Assembly: GCA_037833965.1 (NCBI GenBank)
Contig: AP031351.1
Span: forward strand, 12,040,501 to 12,104,500
DNA: 64,000 bases
Origin: Marchantia polymorpha subsp. ruderalis
Taxonomy: Eukaryota > Streptophyta > Marchantiopsida > Marchantiales > Marchantiaceae
Reading direction: 5' to 3'
Shown here: positions 52,261-63,742 of the stretch, piece by piece
Numbering within the stretch: the stretch's first letter is position 1
Layout: each line of letters begins with the position of its first letter
The notes under the pieces: generated by a model
What the model saw: the letters and a program-made list of their open reading frames with translations, nothing else
Databases searched by the model: none
What the model was told of the DNA's origin: nothing
Program-made: the position numbers and the translations under genes

Positions 52261-53690
52261 GCAATGCTCACGCAAGTGGCACTATGATTATAGATATTAG
52301 ATTTGAATTTCGAGTGGGGTGAATTTTCACACTCATGTAATGGGCTCCAGGCAAAGCATAAATATTTTTTAATTTTTTCAATCTTTTACATAGATTTAAT
52401 ATCATAAATAATAGAATTTACGAGTATTGAATATTGAGTATTTTTTTAAGTCGTTTTTTTTAATAAATTAAATTTTAAAATTGTAAATTTTTTTATATCG
52501 GAAAATCAAATCAGATCATAATGGTTCAATGTTGGATATTAAAAGAAGAAAAAATTAAATTTAGAGATCATTTTACATATTCACATTTTTTATACTTCTC
52601 ATTTGCATATACTGTTTAGCTGAATCAAATGTATTAAAATATAGTATTATAAAAAAAATTCAAGATACATGCTTAATCATGAGACATATAGATATTTTAT
52701 TGCATCAATATACAATGATATGATATAATATTTATTATTTTTGAGAATTTCTTTTGACATCTTACTACTTTATCCATATGTCCAATAATATTTTAAAATT
52801 TATGATATTGTACAAAATTTTACCATTGAACCCTATTATCTTATGATTGTAATGTCCTATGTATTAATTGAATAAGAATTAATATTCCAATAGAATCTTT
52901 ACCCCAATGTATTGATTAGACAAAACATTCCACATTGAGTTGGTAAGCTGTATCACCTCCGTCAAATAATTGTGCGACTAATCATGTGAAATAACTTATA
53001 AACCTCAATATTTTAAACTAGGGACTTTTTTTATCGTGAGATTTGCAATTTATTTAACACAAAACAAAATGTGTGATACAACACCATCTACAAATGGAAT
53101 TTGACTTGGAATTGATAAAATCACGATTCATTGTTGCCATGTAATTAGTTATTTATCCGTTGTGGTCGGACTTATCTACTCTGATTATAGCATGTGAAAG
53201 GGATTTAGGATATCAAATTTGAATATTTTATGAAGATTGGCCAATTTCCGTAAAATCTGTAATGAATTCAGAATCTCATTACGTTTATCTGAAAAAACTT
53301 TATGGAGAAATCGTTGGTACGTACCAAAAACGAAAATTACCCATTTTCTAACAGGAAGTTCCAAGTGTCAGTCTCAAGAAACCTTTTGGGATTCCCCTCA
53401 ATGGCTTTCCTGCAGGATGTATACCTATTTTATGGAGATTCCCCTCGAAATAAACACAATGAAACCCCCTATAAAAACTTCAAATTATTCAATTTACTTT
53501 TTAAGACCATTTTAGCTCTTCATTTGGTTAGGTCTTTATTTATTTAAATATTTATTTGTGTATATATAAATTGAAACATAATATAATAACATCAGATCAT
53601 ATGTTTCTAAATTTCTCTTATATCTTCTCTGACGGGAGTGTGGACTGAAGGAACTCAACTTCATTTACCACTAGATATGATACCTCACTT
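52261..53690. other. AT-rich intergenic, no gene seen
   Basis: Highly AT-rich with frequent A and T runs. Overlapping short frames at 53237-53547 are not recognised. Confidence 0.55.
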
Positions 53691-53726
53691 CATTTGAATC
53701 TGCTAGAATTCTAGCAGATTCAAATG
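53691..53726. repeat. 36-bp perfect palindrome
   Basis: The sequence CATTTGAATCTGCTAGAA followed by TTCTAGCAGATTCAAATG is perfectly self-complementary with no spacer. The centre is between 53708 and 53709. No transposon ends are recognised around it. Confidence 0.95.
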
Positions 53727-53781
53727 CTCTGACTTCTTACATATATGTCACTTTTGTCACTAACATAGAGACTGAACTCAC

Positions 53782-54561
53782 TCAGAAGTCGAAACTCTGT
53801 AGGATAAGGACAAGACTTATTAGAATATTTGTGGCGATTGTAATAGTGTGAATCATGATGGAGAATCGTTTAGTACATGATCTATTTGTCCAACGAGACG
53901 GAAAGATTCTGGGAGAAGACATGACAATAATAATGATCATAAACTCATGACATTGGCGTGAAGTGCTCCTGTCGATGTGTGTACCGGACAGTAGCTCTGA
54001 GTGACGAACACATTGATAATGCAAGAGTTCCACAATGCATAAGTGGCACTGCCAGAGATGACCAAGAATACCCAGCCCCAAAGGGCAGTGAGACGCCTGT
54101 GTTCTCAGGTTTGATCCTGCGATAAAAAGATCGACCGACATGTAGAAATCGCCAGTGAACGAATCAAGCATGGCGCCTATCTGAACGTGCTGTCCTCGGT
54201 GGAGGTCCAAATTAGCAACAGCGGTAGTTATGTTCCTTGCAAATGAGTGGCTCTCTAACAACTAGCTTTCTTTCGATGCAGACAGCCACCATCTTTGCGA
54301 CCTATCGAACACGAATGTGAGAGTATCGTGCTAAAGAACTGCGATGGAATGAAATCACTCAATCGTATTCTCTCACATATCAAAGAACTTGCTGCACACA
54401 TTCATCCCGACACGAAAGATTTTTGAGGCTTGCATGCACGTTTCGATCGATGGTCTAACCTCTACAAACACAAAGACATTTTCGCCTGAGGTATGCTCAC
54501 TCATTACCACCTTCTTGAGCAACTTCGGTGCGACTCTCCTCCTAACTTGAACTCTTCCCAC
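53782..54561 (-). other. Possible unrecognised gene or pseudogene on the - strand
   Basis: Two open stretches lie in balanced DNA between AT-rich desert and the GDSL gene promoter: 54561-54373 (62 codons, beginning MGRVQVRRRVAPKLLKK) and 54261-53782 (159 codons, with NLDLHRGQHVQIGAMLDSF). They could be exons of one - strand gene divergent from the GDSL esterase, but I find no convincing splice pair and no known domain. Confidence 0.22.
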
Positions 54562-54623
54562 GCTGACTCGTCGTGAATCTCGATCTTGCCAACTAATGAA
54601 TCAGCCGAGACCTATGTGCTTAG

Positions 54624-54630
54624 TATAAAG
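54624..54630 (+). promoter_or_regulatory. TATA box of the GDSL esterase gene
   Basis: TATAAAG lies 195 bases before the start codon at 54819, predicting transcription from about 54,655. It is followed by a short purine-rich (gagaggcagagaggcagagag) stretch at 54,713-54,736 in the leader. Confidence 0.55.
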
Positions 54631-54818
54631 GTATGCGGGGAGTGTAGTTTGGCCAGGCGTCTCTTGGATTTGAGCACTGCCTAGTCAATCCTTCCAACCG
54701 AGCACACGGTGGGAGAGAGGCAGAGAGGCAGAGAGGGTCTTCAGTTAGTTACCTTCCCTTTTCTGAGCTGATCAGTTTTCCCGTCTAAAATTTTCTGATT
54801 CTTGGGGGTTACGCCACT

Positions 54819-57160
54819 ATGACGAGGAGCAACTTCCTATCCCTGTTTCTGATTCCTCGGACTATGAAAACAACAAGATGTAAGGACATGTATTCTCGTG
54901 ATGTCCTGATTGGCTGCTTCCTGGTCTTGGAATTCATGCACTCAGGAGTTTCGAAGGTAGCAGGTGGACAATGCTTTCCTGGACTGTTCATATTCGGAGA
55001 CTCCATGGTAGATGTTGGAAACGCCATTGCAGCGTACCCTGACAGATTTTCCAGGATAGAACAACACCCGTATGGAGTGGAATGGCCTCAGCATGGAGCG
55101 GATCGGTTCTCGGACGGTAAACTGTTCGGGGACTTGTCAGGTATGTGCTATGTGGAAGATATGTTGCGCGATCTTTTCTCTCCATAAATCTGAATGCTGT
55201 GAATGACCTGTGATCGTTCGCAATCTAAGAATCAAAGGTCGGTCCGATTCCCTGTGCTGATCGTGAGGCATTCAGCTGAACATGGACTGAGAAGAAAGTC
55301 TCGAGAACATCAAACATCTAGATTTCCAGGCCGTGCTTGCAATTGAGCAGCGTAGACTGACTACTCCGATCTCGCCTCGAGGCGATAATCAAACGCGGTT
55401 CGCTGTCTAAGAGTGTAGGCTGATATTCATTATTACAGTGCAGTGAGCTAACCAGTACTGGGGCAAGGCCATAAGCTGGCAATGCAGTTCCTATGACCGC
55501 CACTAATGCTTGGCACTTGTGGACGTACAGCGTGGGCGATAGGGCATAGCCCATCAAGTGCGTATCTGAGAAGCGTTCAAACTTTGCTCTACTCCGGGGC
55601 CAATTTCGCTGCAGCAGGATCTACAGTCCTCGATGAATATCCCCCACATGCTCTGTCCGATCCCAACTTTGTCTTGACCAGGACGCCCTTCACTCTGGAG
55701 ACTCAGGTCCAGTGGTGGCAGCGATTCAAAGTGCGGGTTTCGTTTTCTCTGACCTCAGGTCCGTATCGTTCAATCTGTAATATACTCCTCCGCGTGCATG
55801 CAAATACCAGAACCCAATGATTATCAGAAGTCCTGAAGGTCTCGGATTCAGGCCGGCTAACAAGCGAATGCGCTTTGGACTTGCGTGGGAAACATGGCAG
55901 GCCAAGGAACCACAACTCTGATACCAAGCGCAGCGTTCAACAGGTCTCTGCACCTCGTCCTTATGGGAGCAACTGACTACCTTTTGCAGTATACCGCATC
56001 TTACTCAGAGCATAAAATATTGGCCTCGGTGCATGTTATTGTGAGCCGGATTGCCGCTAATTTGGAGGTGACCTCTGCGTCCAATGCCGGAGCATTCTTT
56101 GCTTTTACTGTTATCAAGGGGAGCTAATCTGAAGCATCAAAGCTGCGAAATTCTCTTAATCAGTCGGCACTCATGTTTCATAGTGGACTTGCAGCAACTT
56201 GAAGTTTCAAAGTTCCAAGTTTACTCAGAGTCGATAACAGCAAATGAAGCGAACACTTACCATGTTTTCCATGTTGACTTGTCGATCAATCATGAAGCTC
56301 GTTGGAATATACATCCAGTATTCATGGGCGATCTCACATCAAATCTGATTGGTCGTGTGTTCCAGACTCTCTACAAAGACGGAGCGCAAACCATTCTTGT
56401 CATAAATCTGCCTCCTTTGGGATGCACACCAGCCTTTCTATCCATGATTCCTGGACAGAAAGGATCTAGTGATTACGATTCATTCGGATGCCTCACAAAA
56501 GTCAATACCGCCATTTTACGCCACAATCAATTGTTATATCGTGCCGTTTCTAGATTACAAAAGAAGTATCCTGCTTCCAAATTCGTGTACGCTGACTTCT
56601 ACCAAGCCGCTTACGAGATTGTAAAAGATCCGCATCACTATGGTAACTCCAGGCCGCAGGCCTCTCCCTATGCATCGCCTAGTATCACTTAGCTCAGCTT
56701 TTGTATTCTGCCTTCCATCATGTGCATATCAGAAGCACGCACTCATTAGTTTCGAATCCTTCAAAAGTCCAACATCACATCACGAGGGTTTCAGGAGACA
56801 TTTACCTACTCTGACCATGAAGGGATCGATCGGCTGGCTGTCTCATCAGGACTGGACACGTCGACGTTAATGACTGCATGCTGTGGTGTGGGTGGAGCGT
56901 ACAACTTCAATCCAAATGCTACTTGCGGGAGAACCTGGCTTGATGGCAAGGGTGCTGCGCATAATGTTACGACTTGCCAGGATCCATCGAAGCATCTAAC
57001 TTGGGATGGATACCACTTCTCGCAGGCTGTGACTCGTATTGCAGCGCTTTCGTTCTTTCAGGGAAAGCATGTCTACCCCTCAATGGGTCTGCTGCCTAAC
57101 AATTGCCAAGCCAACTTCACAATGTTCTGGGCATATAATGCCACGGCTTCGCCGCATTGA
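54819..57160 (+). CDS. GDSL esterase/lipase, secreted, SGNH-hydrolase fold
   Basis: Five exons join in phase to 434 residues: 54819-55140, 55531-55758, 55901-56067, 56366-56642 and 56850-57160. A hydrophobic segment (residues about 29-49) serves as signal peptide; Met16 or Met24 may be the true start. Block I FIFGDSMVD has the nucleophile Ser62. Block II GANFAAAGS gives the oxyanion Gly. Block V WDGYHFSQA has Asp384 and His387. INLPPLGCTPAFL and ACCGVGGAYNFNP are typical plant GDSL text. In block III the usual G-x-N-D is GATD, so the oxyanion Asn is Thr. The family is about 360-400 residues; the extra length comes from the long N-terminus. The end of exon 2 and start of exon 3 are the least certain joins. 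The substrate (acyl or acetyl ester) is unknown. Confidence 0.9.
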
Positions 57161-57169
57161 TAGCAACGA

Positions 57170-57980
57170 AATCGATCGAGTACAGTTGAATTTATTCGAA
57201 CTGCCTTCTCCCTCGCAGACTTGAGTGGTCCAGGCATCAGCTTGGCAGCGGTAGCCCCGCCCAATGAGGTTGATTTTCTCTGAGCTAGCATGTATAAACA
57301 TCCGAGTGCCGATCGGAGGAGGGTGCTTACCAAGTTTCATAAAAACTATGCATGTATGCACTGATATTATAAACGCGAAGACCCTCAAGGAGGGTTTTCT
57401 TCTGTATCAGCCTCCTTTATCAACCTGCCTGGTGTGAGTAACTGAACAAGAAACTTTGCAATGCGTTGGAGCCCAGAATGGCCTACCAAACCTGCAGGTT
57501 TACTGGCCTGCTTGAAAATGCATATACTTCGCTTGAAGGCAAAAGGAGCGTACGATGAAAATGATTGCTTCTTAACGAGACCATACGTCTGCGTGAGCTG
57601 TCTTGAACAAAATTGTACCAGGTGCCTAATTCTTGGGTTTCTGCTGAACAGTCTTGCTAAGCGTGTACCCACCTTCACACTTTGTTGACCTGAGGCTCTT
57701 GCAGTTTCTCAATAGATTAACTTGATGAATGCTGCATACCAAAAATTGGAGCATGCAACGAGCTTTCTCATCTGTAGCTCGCTATAGGACTAAACAATTC
57801 AATCATATGCACCACTTGCACTGGTGGGTACGGGCGGCACCTCTCGAGAGACAGCAGAGTCCTAAACTCTCTGATTGCTGGACTACAAAATGGAGACCCC
57901 AAGGAAGTGGGAAAGTGTTCAGCCATAGGACTCGTTCTTCTAGAGCTCCGATACTGAACACGAGAATCTGCAGCTCATAT
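57170..57980. other. 3' flank of the GDSL gene, no gene seen
   Basis: Probably 3' untranslated and intergenic sequence of mixed composition. Short frames at 57385-57688 on both strands overlap each other and are not recognised. Confidence 0.5.
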
Positions 57981-57981
57981 T

Positions 57982-58090
57982 TATTCCAGTAAACTGGCGT
58001 TTTGGAAACATTCGGGACCTACCGTACCCTCCCAGCTACAAGCGGGTAGGGTACGGCAGGTCCCGAATGTTTCCAAAGCGACTGGAATGA
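57982..58090. repeat. Long imperfect inverted repeat (hairpin, miRNA-precursor-like)
   Basis: The left arm runs from attccagt through ttggaaacattcgggacct and ccgtaccct. The right arm is its reverse complement, ending tttccaaagcgactggaat. The stem core of about 30 pairs has only two mismatches around a loop of about 10 bases (agctacaagc). It continues outward past a small asymmetric bulge to about 45 pairs. A stem of this size and near-perfection fits a plant miRNA precursor, a young foldback or a small MITE. I do not recognise a known miRNA in it. Either strand could be transcribed. Confidence 0.8.
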
Positions 58091-58141
58091 CATTTGCACA
58101 ATTGCTGAAGCACATTATCACGGACCAACCATCATGACCGC

Positions 58142-58236
58142 GATGGTCTTTCTCGATCTGCCCAAAGCTCACTCGTCCTACGCAGAAATAGAAGGTTCTT
58201 CACAGATGCTGCACAAAGCATCTGTGAAGACCATCC
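58142..58236. repeat. Second hairpin with nested outer arms
   Basis: An inner stem pairs tcttcacagatgct (58198-58211) with agcatctgtgaaga (58218-58231) perfectly around a 6-base loop. An outer pair gatggtctt (58142) with aagaccatc (58228) competes or extends. It lies about 50 bases beyond the 58.0 kb hairpin. Confidence 0.7.
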
Positions 58237-58239
58237 CTC

Positions 58240-58955
58240 CAACATCATGTATAGAAGTGAAGGATCTAGGCTATAGTTGACAGTTGATCTGTCCAGCTCC
58301 GTGGCTCAGAGACCACGCAACCGTCCCGCTCCTCGTCTGCCTGTATTTCAGTCGGTCAATATTTTCTTGGGTCTGCCGTGCGTGGCAGCCAGAAATCTGC
58401 CGTGGATTTCATCAAACTCCAATGTACATCGCTGAACAAAACAAGATAGTACTCCCGAGACATCACCCTTCTGTTCTCGAACCGGATCTACTTCTATACA
58501 ACAGTCCCCTGTATTCGTGCTTCTTAACAATGTAACGTTTTTTATCTGTGCTATTTTGTTATTAGCAGTGTTACCAATAATAATTATGTATAAATATCAA
58601 TATTATATAATACTCATGAAATGTTCGGCGCTCCATCATCATGCGAATCCGTTCGGCGGAGCCAAACTTGCCCCGGGTCCATTATGCTCTGTAGTATTAC
58701 TTTAGTGTATGATCATATGAACTTTTCCAAACTTGAGTCCCGCCTAAAGAAGGTCAACAGGCAAGGGAATACCGACGATTCGACATTCTTTCTCATGGCT
58801 CCCGTGCGTACATTTTTGGGATTAGCTGGCAGATGGCTTGAGCTGGTAAACAACATGTTGGCTTGTGAATATACAATTCATCAGGTACAGGTCAACCACA
58901 AACAAAATTGTTAACCCTTCGGTTGAATTACGAGTGCGGTATATATGCTATAAAC
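58240..58955. other. Unassigned sequence between hairpins
   Basis: Mixed composition. Frames such as 58284-58535 and 58621-58914 (+) are not recognised and carry no domain. The sequence at 58,550-58,610 is AT-rich. Confidence 0.45.
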
Positions 58956-58962
58956 TCGGCCG

Positions 58963-59198
58963 ACAACTCCGACTACACCGATGCTACCGGAGTTGTCGTC
59001 GAGCTCTTCCGGCTCCCCTTCGCATTTGCTTGGATGTCATGGCACACTGCGGACGAAGCACGATCAAACTGGACCACAGAGAGAGAGAGAGAGATTTCAT
59101 AATCGTAAGGATCAGCAATTATCACCCAGGCTGCATCTGGTAGATTAGTATGCAAAACGCTGCCGTCGGGCCCCATGGAAGCGCTCGCTACCAGATGC
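58963..59198. repeat. Two further short inverted repeats
   Basis: cgacaactccg (58963) pairs with cggagttgtcg (58987) around a 13-base loop. gcatctggtag (59133) pairs with ctaccagatgc (59188) around a 44-base loop. Both arms are perfect 11-mers. A (GA)n run lies between them at about 59,080-59,094. Confidence 0.65.
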
Positions 59199-59199
59199 A

Positions 59200-61640
59200 A
59201 TTAGGAACCGGACTGGGGTAAGGGACTGAGGTTAAAGTCTAACAGACATTTGGCCACTAAGCACTGAACGTAAATGATGAGTAATCAAAAGCTATACTCT
59301 CACGAGCACTTTGACGTGTTTTCATTGCCTTGTCAATTAAGGTTCAAATTGGAAGTCTTCTGTCTTGAACCATTTTGGTTTGTCTTTGTTTGGTTAGCGG
59401 TTGAAGATGTACATTTTGAACGGGTAGAGGTTTTGTGGAACCAAATGTAAAGATGCGATATTGTTATAGTGACACGTTGTAGTCAAGATATAACCAAGAT
59501 GAAATGAATTGCATGACATATATTAGCAAAACCTTCCCAAGATCTTTAAGCCTCTTTGGTTTTTATATTGCTTTGCAGTTTTGCATCTAATATCAGTGGA
59601 ATTGCATTCCAAGTATATAATCTCTCTACAATGCATCGTGAAAGCCAAGTGAATCAAATAACCTTTGTTGGAGAAATAGAATCATCAAAAAGTTCGCATC
59701 ACCCTCAGCTTTTGTTACGATACAAATATCCTGAACAGGGAGTTTCAGTTCGTTATAGCGGAATCAAATACATTCTCAATGATATAGCTCATTGAGAATT
59801 CGAAAAGAGAATAACCACTAACTTCCGAGATTGTATGAAACAGTTTTGAATGGTCCTTCTTGAGGTGTCAACAATCTTTTAAAATGGTTCCATATACATT
59901 CCACGGATTTAATCCGTGTATCCAGACTAATCTTGAAAAACATAATGTTATATTATGCTCGAAAGTGTCTTTATTGCCAGCACAAACTCTGTGTAGATGA
60001 AGTCAACATCATGCACAGAAAGTAAGATCCTCTTGAGGAATGACTGTTCATTATGTTTTTCTGTGAAATGCTTTAAAAGACTAATCTTAATTTCCGAAGA
60101 TGTGGAAATTTTGTGTGATGTCACACATGTCATCACACCTATTGGTTACATATTCATCGTCTCTATTCATAATTCCAGAAGTTCTTTCTTCCGAATCTGA
60201 AGATTGAGTTTTTAATGTGCAAGATATTAGCTCTATCAAGTCTTTGTACTTTGAGAGACTTAGTAGTTCTCACCTTAGTTTGACGGATTATTCTTTGTAA
60301 ATGTGATCTCAGATGCTTTTTGCATCAAGTGAAAATGAGTCCTTATATTTTAATTACAAATGTGAATTTGATACATGCTTACTTTATATAAAAATATCTA
60401 ATTCAAGAGATGAATCACACAGTCAAGGTAAGTTTCAACCTTTTTATGTCAGATAAATAATTTATATACATATATACACACTACGTGAGAGTGAAGATCT
60501 TTAACTTGATTTGATAAATATTAAAAAAGATTTTTTTAACCAATAAATGTAATTATAATACTATATTACTTTTAGTAGTTTTCAAAATGAAAGAGTATAA
60601 CAACATTCAGTTAAACCTAAAAAAATTCAATTTTCTAGAAACTGAATCTTTTTTTTAACTTTTAACAAATATAGGAGAATACGGTAACTGTATTTTCAAA
60701 GTGCATAGTCAAGAACACTTGCATAATAAAGATGTGTATAGATTTCCATATCAGAGCATGGTCAAGCCAAAAGCCTGCACCCATGTTGAAGTAACATCCC
60801 AATGTCGTTATTGTCGAATTATTATAGATAACATGTAGTCCCAACTGGTGGATTCTTTAACAAGATAGTACCTCCTGATGTACGTCAGTTACCAAGTGTA
60901 TATGTAATGACTTAAAAAGAGTAAAAACTATTTGTATACAAGAGGTTTGAGAGCACAGTAGTCTCCCACTTAACTCAACTTGAAAATACTTTTGTTCGAG
61001 GAGGAATTTCGATCACCAAGCTTCATTAAGTAAGTCCAGCTCCATGGACTAGCTCAAGCGCTTGGTGTTTTAGGGTGCCTTTCTAAGCCTTCATGCACAA
61101 TGAAGAGAGAAAGGTTTTGGATCAACGCGTGCACATCGTGTGAATAAGTCAATGCCGGCAAACGGCCACTGCTGGAAGGTAAGAGTGAAGAAGGACACTG
61201 TCGTAGCGGGTCACACCGTAAATGCGTTAATACATTTGGGTGCTGTGTGAAAGCGAGGTGTCCGGATATGACGGATCTGATTTAGGAACACATTCTTTAT
61301 CCCTGACCTATGATCGTCGGATTCAACCAAGCTTCTGAAAGAATGAGAAATCCAAAGATCTGGCACTGATCTCACTTGATGGTCACAGCCACCGCTTCTA
61401 GTCCAGTCGGTCAATGAAACAAAACAATAATGTACTGGATGAGACCGCTCGTTGACTGTCGGAACTTCCACGTCTCGAAGTGCCGGCCGACCGGACGGAC
61501 GAATAAACGGACGGACGGGCAGACAGACGGTCGTCCAATACGCAAGGAGACTATGAGCCTGTGAAGACTAGAAGCAGGGGTTTAGAGTGGAGGAATGGAG
61601 GAAGGGAAGACAACGTATTGATCGATTGAATACGAAGATT
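59200..61640. other. AT-rich intergenic, then promoter region of the ERGIC-type gene
   Basis: AT-rich from about 59,450 to 61,000 with no recognised frame. The part at 61,475-61,535 has GGAC/GACG tetranucleotide-like repeats (cggacggacg, acagacgg). Composition then rises toward the 5' end of the next gene. Confidence 0.5.
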
Positions 61641-61739
61641 GATCAGAAACTCCTGAGTCCTGCCTGACTCCTCACTGTCACGTCTCGCGTCTTGCATCTG
61701 CCTCTTCTTTTCAACTCTTGTACTCAGTCAAGCTTCGAA

Positions 61740-61898
61740 AGTCCCGAAGGTTCCGGCCGCGGGCTCGGGGCAAGGGAGAAGCGCATCCGTGTGACTATAT
61801 GATTTGTTGTCAGAGGACTACAAGTCGTCGGCGTTGTGGGATCTCAGTAAGGAAGCAAGCTCCAGGATAGAGGGCTCTCAAATTGGTCGACTGAACAG
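61740..61898 (+). other. Probable noncoding first exon of the ERGIC-type gene
   Basis: A splice donor CAG|GTGCGT at 61899 ends a balanced-composition stretch. The first coding exon begins at an acceptor (TATGCAG) at 62561, 16 bases before the start codon. This implies a 5' leader intron of about 660 bases. Such leader introns are common in plant housekeeping genes. The 5' limit of the exon is not known; 61740 is a placeholder. Confidence 0.4.
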
Positions 61899-62577
61899 GT
61901 GCGTTAGAGTTGGAGGAAGGAATCTCTCGATTCGGTGTTTCAATCCGACGTTATTGGACGTTTTGTGATTTTTCTGTCACCGTTGATTTTCTTTGAGTAA
62001 GAAAGCACGAAATTTGTCACCTTTGGGAGGTGATTGAGCTTGCTATTAGTCTCTGGAATGACTCTCGGTCGAAACATGCGGCAGGGACGTTGTGTGGGTT
62101 TTTTTTTGTTTTTATTGATGATTTTAGGAGTCGATGCCGGATTTCATTTATGGAAGAATTCCCGCCAGGGATTGTGATGGATAGTTGGCCTGGTTCCTGA
62201 AGTGTTGCGTGAATGGCATTGATTGACTTTCATCTGTTGTATGCACTGGAGATGGTTTAAGCTTCCTTAGCTGTGGCCATCGTTGATTTAAATAGTGGAT
62301 CCTCGAGAAGGTGTTGTCGTCTTACTCTACGGTGGACGACTTGGGCCAGGTAAATCAGTAGAAGCTCAGCGTTCTCCTCAAGGCTCTGATTTCCTGTCAC
62401 TGTATAGGAAATTTAGGGATCAGGAGGTTTTTGGATACAAGAAAGGAAGAATTTCCTGTTTGAGGAATATAAATTACTCATCACTTTTTTAGATTGATTG
62501 TACTACGTTACCTACAAGTTTGTTCCTCATAGTAAATTGTATCCACCTGTCTTGTATGCAGATAGGGGAGTTTCAAG

Positions 62578-63742
62578 ATGGGGTTGAAGTCTACTGCTTT
62601 AAAAAGCTTAAATGCCTTCCCAAGGGCAGAGGAGCACTTGACTCAGAAAACCACTTCCGGAGCAGCTGGTATGAGCCTTATAAGTATCACCAATTGCGAT
62701 TGCGGTTGAGGACACTTGGCGAATTTTGCATGGAATTTTTTGTGGAATTTTGCGTAGATTTTTAATAGCTAATTTCATCCAGGCCAAGAATTAGGTGAGA
62801 TCGTGGAGTTGAGTGGATTTTTTCTGGCTTCAAACAATGAACTTGGTTATGTCCGGTATATTCTGCTATATAATGTATGAAAGTTATTTTAAGTTATGAA
62901 GCAGCATGTACTGGAGCCAGTTGAATAATTACTACTAGGGCAAGAAAATATCTCACAGAATATCTCATATCTAACACACCGTTTTGAATATGGCAGTGAC
63001 AATATGTGGATTGGTCCTGATGTTAACTCTTTTCATACACGAGCTTAGCTTTCAGCTCAGTACAGTAATAGTACATGAGGTACGTCTACAAAGACTTTAG
63101 TCTTGCTGTATAAATATCGATTTCAGACATGTTTTGTGCAACTGTCTTGAAGTTTGTTCTCTGACCAGGGTGACATTTCCATCCTAAATGTAATCCAAAC
63201 CTGTGTTAAATTGGAGAGCAGATTAACCGTTGTAATTCGTTTAACCCTTTACTCTTCAATATTCATGTCTTGCTCGTCTCATTCTCTACTTAGATTTTTC
63301 CAACACGAAACATAGTAAAGCTATCTTCATCGTTAAGCTCTTTATGTTCGAAGAAACCCTTGTTGTGTTCATTTATGTCTCACAGCGAAGAGCATCTGAG
63401 TATATATTTCCGGTCGTTTGTTCGGCAGCTTAGTCAAGTTACTAAGTAGCATAACTCGTCTGATCGAATTCTGCCAGATGTCTGTCGACGTGAAGCGGGG
63501 ACAAAAGCTTCCTATCGTCATCAACATGACCTTTCCTGCCCTTCCTTGCGCAGGTGAGGCTAGACCTTTTAATACATACCTCAAATATCAATTTCGCTTC
63601 TTCTCCTTCCTTCTTCGTCCTCTTGATACTTCGAAAATAGTTTCTCATGACCAAGCTTGTCCTATGATGTGCAGTCCTCAGTCTTGATGCCATCGATATG
63701 TCAGGCAAGCATGAGGTCGACCTTGACACAAATATTTGGAAA
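62578..63742 (+). CDS. ERGIC/Erv41-Erv46-type ER-Golgi cargo receptor, N-terminal part
   Basis: Four coding exons are inside the window: 62578-62668, 62997-63079, 63478-63553 and 63675-63742, all joined in phase, for the first 106 residues. The gene continues past the window end behind the donor AAA|GTAAGT. The protein starts MGLKSTALKSLNAFPRAEEH, followed by LTQKTTSGAA. A membrane helix follows (about 32-50, TICGLVLMLTLFIHEL). Then come MSVDVKRGQKLPIVINMTFP, ALPC, and VLSLDAIDMSGKHEVDLD. The last block is the strongly conserved luminal N-terminus of ERGIC/Erv41/Erv46 proteins, which cycle between ER and Golgi in COPII/COPI vesicles as cargo receptors. A second membrane helix and the luminal core would lie beyond the window. 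Family assignment is firm; ERGIC2- versus ERGIC3-type is open. Confidence 0.9.

Noticed and set aside
62295-62492. 65-codon frame before the ERGIC-type gene
   Set aside because: It lies in the predicted leader intron, has no recognised sequence and no splice support.
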